From contig CAYSCS010000090.1 of the NCBI GenBank assembly GCA_964429695.1, positions 1-6,759 on the forward strand: a DNA stretch of 6,759 bases, written 5' to 3'. The stretch is from CAYSCS01 sp964429695 (lineage in GTDB: Bacteria > Acidobacteriota > Aminicenantia > Aminicenantales > Aminicenantaceae). Below, one piece after another: positions 6,524 through 6,759 of the stretch. The position numbers were made by a program, and so were the translations under genes. The notes beneath the pieces are model-generated. The model ran no database searches. It saw nothing but the letters and a program-made list of their open reading frames with translations, and was not told where the DNA came from. How positions within the stretch are numbered: the first letter of the stretch is position 1; each line of letters opens with the position of its first letter.

Positions 6524-6759
6524 TTAATGGTAATTAGGCTCTTTATTTTTTATCTCCTGAAAAGTAGTTACAGTGTCAGCTTGCCAGATAATTTGCGGAT
6601 CGGGGCAATTGCCGGTAAGAACTAATTCCACTTTTTCTGGAGTTAGCGCAATCAAAAATAAGAGATCCTCGATGGTCAAAAATCCCCAGCAAGCTGCCAC
6701 ATTAATTTCATCCAAGATAACGAGAGAATATTCCTGAGATTTGAGGACCCGCATAATTT
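6524..6759 (-). CDS. cobO: Corrinoid adenosyltransferase (CobO/BtuR type), partial C-terminus
   Basis: Only the last 78 codons are inside the window; the gene enters from the right edge. The family transfers the adenosyl group of ATP to Co(I) corrinoids, a step of coenzyme B12 synthesis and salvage, in the cytoplasm. The assignment rests on Y-S-L-V-I-L-D-E-I-N-V-A, then GFLTIEDLL, then V-E-L-V-L-T-G-N-C-P-D-P and an A-D-T-V-T-T-F-Q-E-I-K-N end. The family usually has TGR where this has TGN. The chain stops about 15 residues early, without the usual KAQxGIxY-like tail. The P-loop lies outside the window, so activity cannot be judged. It is 335 bp upstream of tonB on the same strand and could belong to the same or the previous transcript. 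Confidence 0.85.
   Translation of the reverse strand, partial: IMRVLKSQEYSLVILDEINVAACWGFLTIEDLLFLIALTPEKVELVLTGNCPDPQIIWQADTVTTFQEIKNKEPNYH

Noticed and set aside
1..6759. tRNA, rRNA, CRISPR array or insertion sequence
   Set aside because: No cloverleaf, regularly spaced repeats, transposase or terminal inverted repeats were seen anywhere in the window.

Overview
The window is a single-direction block: every gene I can support lies on the minus strand, so transcription runs from high to low coordinates. Outer-membrane energy-transduction genes (tonB, exbB, exbD and a TonB-dependent receptor) show a Gram-negative (diderm) organism. The CooC-type ATPase and the FmdE-type protein suggest an anaerobe with nickel or C1/corrinoid metabolism, for example a sulfate reducer or a relative. 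That taxonomic guess is inference; no marker gene is present. The DNA is AT-leaning and codon use looks even across the genes, so I see no sign of recent transfer.

Layout in transcription order. (1) 6759-6524: the 3' end of a cob(I)alamin/corrinoid adenosyltransferase (cobO/btuR type), cut by the right edge. (2) 6523-6189: an AT-rich 335-bp spacer with a direct repeat, a strong hairpin, a 52-codon small ORF that overlaps the start of tonB, and a 16-codon lipoprotein-like micro-ORF. (3) 6188-4284: tonB, exbB and exbD, tightly packed with 4-nt and 11-nt overlaps. (4) 4283-4120: a 164-nt gap with a 12-bp near-perfect stem and two mutually exclusive downstream pairings, probably a structured regulatory leader. 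(5) 4119-1867: a 750-residue TonB-dependent outer-membrane receptor. (6) 1856-1068: a CooC-like deviant-Walker ATPase whose Shine-Dalgarno overlaps the receptor stop codon. (7) 1071-1: an exported FmdE-family protein, start-overlapped with the ATPase and cut by the left edge.

Together the genes read as one uptake and handling module. The receptor imports a ligand across the outer membrane, TonB-ExbB-ExbD powers it, a periplasmic FmdE-like protein may bind or process the ligand, and a cytoplasmic CooC-like ATPase may load or insert a metal. The substrate is not shown. The ATPase points to nickel, while the neighbouring adenosyltransferase points to cobalt/corrinoids. No inner-membrane transporter is visible in the window. 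The most interesting points are the exported FmdE-like protein with an apparent internal duplication, the pairing of CooC with a TonB receptor, and the structured leader in front of the receptor.
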